From assembly GCF_050175855.1 (NCBI RefSeq), contig NZ_JBFXIO010000090.1, positions 1 to 13,479 on the forward strand: a DNA stretch of 13,479 nt, read 5' to 3'. Positions 13,413 through 13,479 of the stretch are shown here, one piece after another (position 1 is the stretch's first letter; every line of letters begins with the position of its first letter). The translations under genes were made by a program, and so were the position numbers. The DNA is from Piscinibacter sp050175855 (GTDB lineage: Bacteria; Pseudomonadota; Gammaproteobacteria; Burkholderiales; Burkholderiaceae_C). Below the pieces are notes generated by a model, which saw only the letters and a list, made by a program, of their open reading frames with translations, was not told the DNA's origin and ran no database searches.

Positions 13413-13436
13413 GCAGCCTGCGGGGACGCTGGCTGC
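13413..13436 (+). other. Hairpin between riboswitch and start codon
   Basis: GCAGCC (13413-13418) pairs with GGCTGC (13431-13436), and GCG/CGC (13420-13422 with 13427-13429) continues the stem across a T-T mismatch to a GGGA loop. It ends just before GGAG (13439-13442), the likely ribosome site of the next gene. No T-run follows, so it is not an intrinsic terminator; it may be part of the expression platform. Confidence 0.55.
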
Positions 13437-13449
13437 TTGGAGCCTCTCG

Positions 13450-13479
13450 ATGATCCGTTCCTCTCGTCGGCCGTCCGCC
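13450..13479 (+). CDS. Start of riboswitch-controlled gene (10 codons, truncated by window end)
   Basis: An open frame ATG ATC CGT TCC and onward runs to the window edge and encodes MIRSSRRPSA. GGAG (13439-13442) lies seven bases upstream, and the riboswitch ends about 80 bases earlier, which is the usual arrangement. The basic, Ser-rich start could open a signal peptide, as in a BtuB-like TonB-dependent receptor, but ten codons cannot decide this. Product unknown. Confidence 0.5.
   Translation, partial: MIRSSRRPSA

Overview
The window is very GC-rich with dense genes, short or overlapping junctions and strong G/C at third codon positions. Protein content (a GltI-type binding protein, a FadH-type dienoyl-CoA reductase, RND efflux, a cobalamin riboswitch) fits a betaproteobacterium, most likely of the order Burkholderiales. 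That placement is an inference from gene content and composition. I see no insertion sequence, CRISPR array, tRNA or rRNA.

Layout. (1) Positions 1-1243, plus strand: the 3' part of a glutamate/aspartate-type ABC binding protein, then a GNAT acetyltransferase. (2) Positions 1248-10069, minus strand, read right to left: an RND adaptor, an RND permease, a 74-residue DUF2892 membrane protein, an OsmC protein, a TDT/SLAC1-type anion transporter and a CsoR-family repressor. After a roughly 100-base gap come a 79-residue exported protein and a fadH-type 2,4-dienoyl-CoA reductase. (3) Positions 10158-13128, plus strand, divergent from the efflux genes: a winged-helix plus PD-(D/E)XK-like (MmcB-related) protein, a degenerate-EAL/HDOD protein and an EamA-type exporter, each pair overlapping by ATGA. 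(4) Positions 13129-13479: a cobalamin riboswitch leader, a hairpin, and the first ten codons of the gene it should control.

The most interesting part is the six-gene minus-strand set from 10069 to 3664. Its promoter (10095-10124) is covered by two directly abutting 16-bp sites, each ATAC-N8-GTAT (10084-10099 and 10100-10115). These have the look of CsoR/RcnR/CstR-family operators. The only such regulator in the window is the last gene of the set, about 6 kb downstream, so the simplest model is one autoregulated operon. The regulator keeps the first sensing Cys of the family (Cys37). It lacks the His and second Cys of copper-type CsoR and instead has a Cys one position before the His site (Cys61). 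Together with DUF2892, OsmC and a TDT channel, this suggests a thiol or reactive-sulfur (sulfide, persulfide, sulfite) stress response with its own RND pump. That functional reading is inference; the gene order, operator repeats and cysteine substitutions are read directly.

The plus-strand trio at 10158-13128 is probably translationally coupled, but its joint function is not evident. The riboswitch should make the downstream gene, beyond the window edge, repressible by cobalamin.
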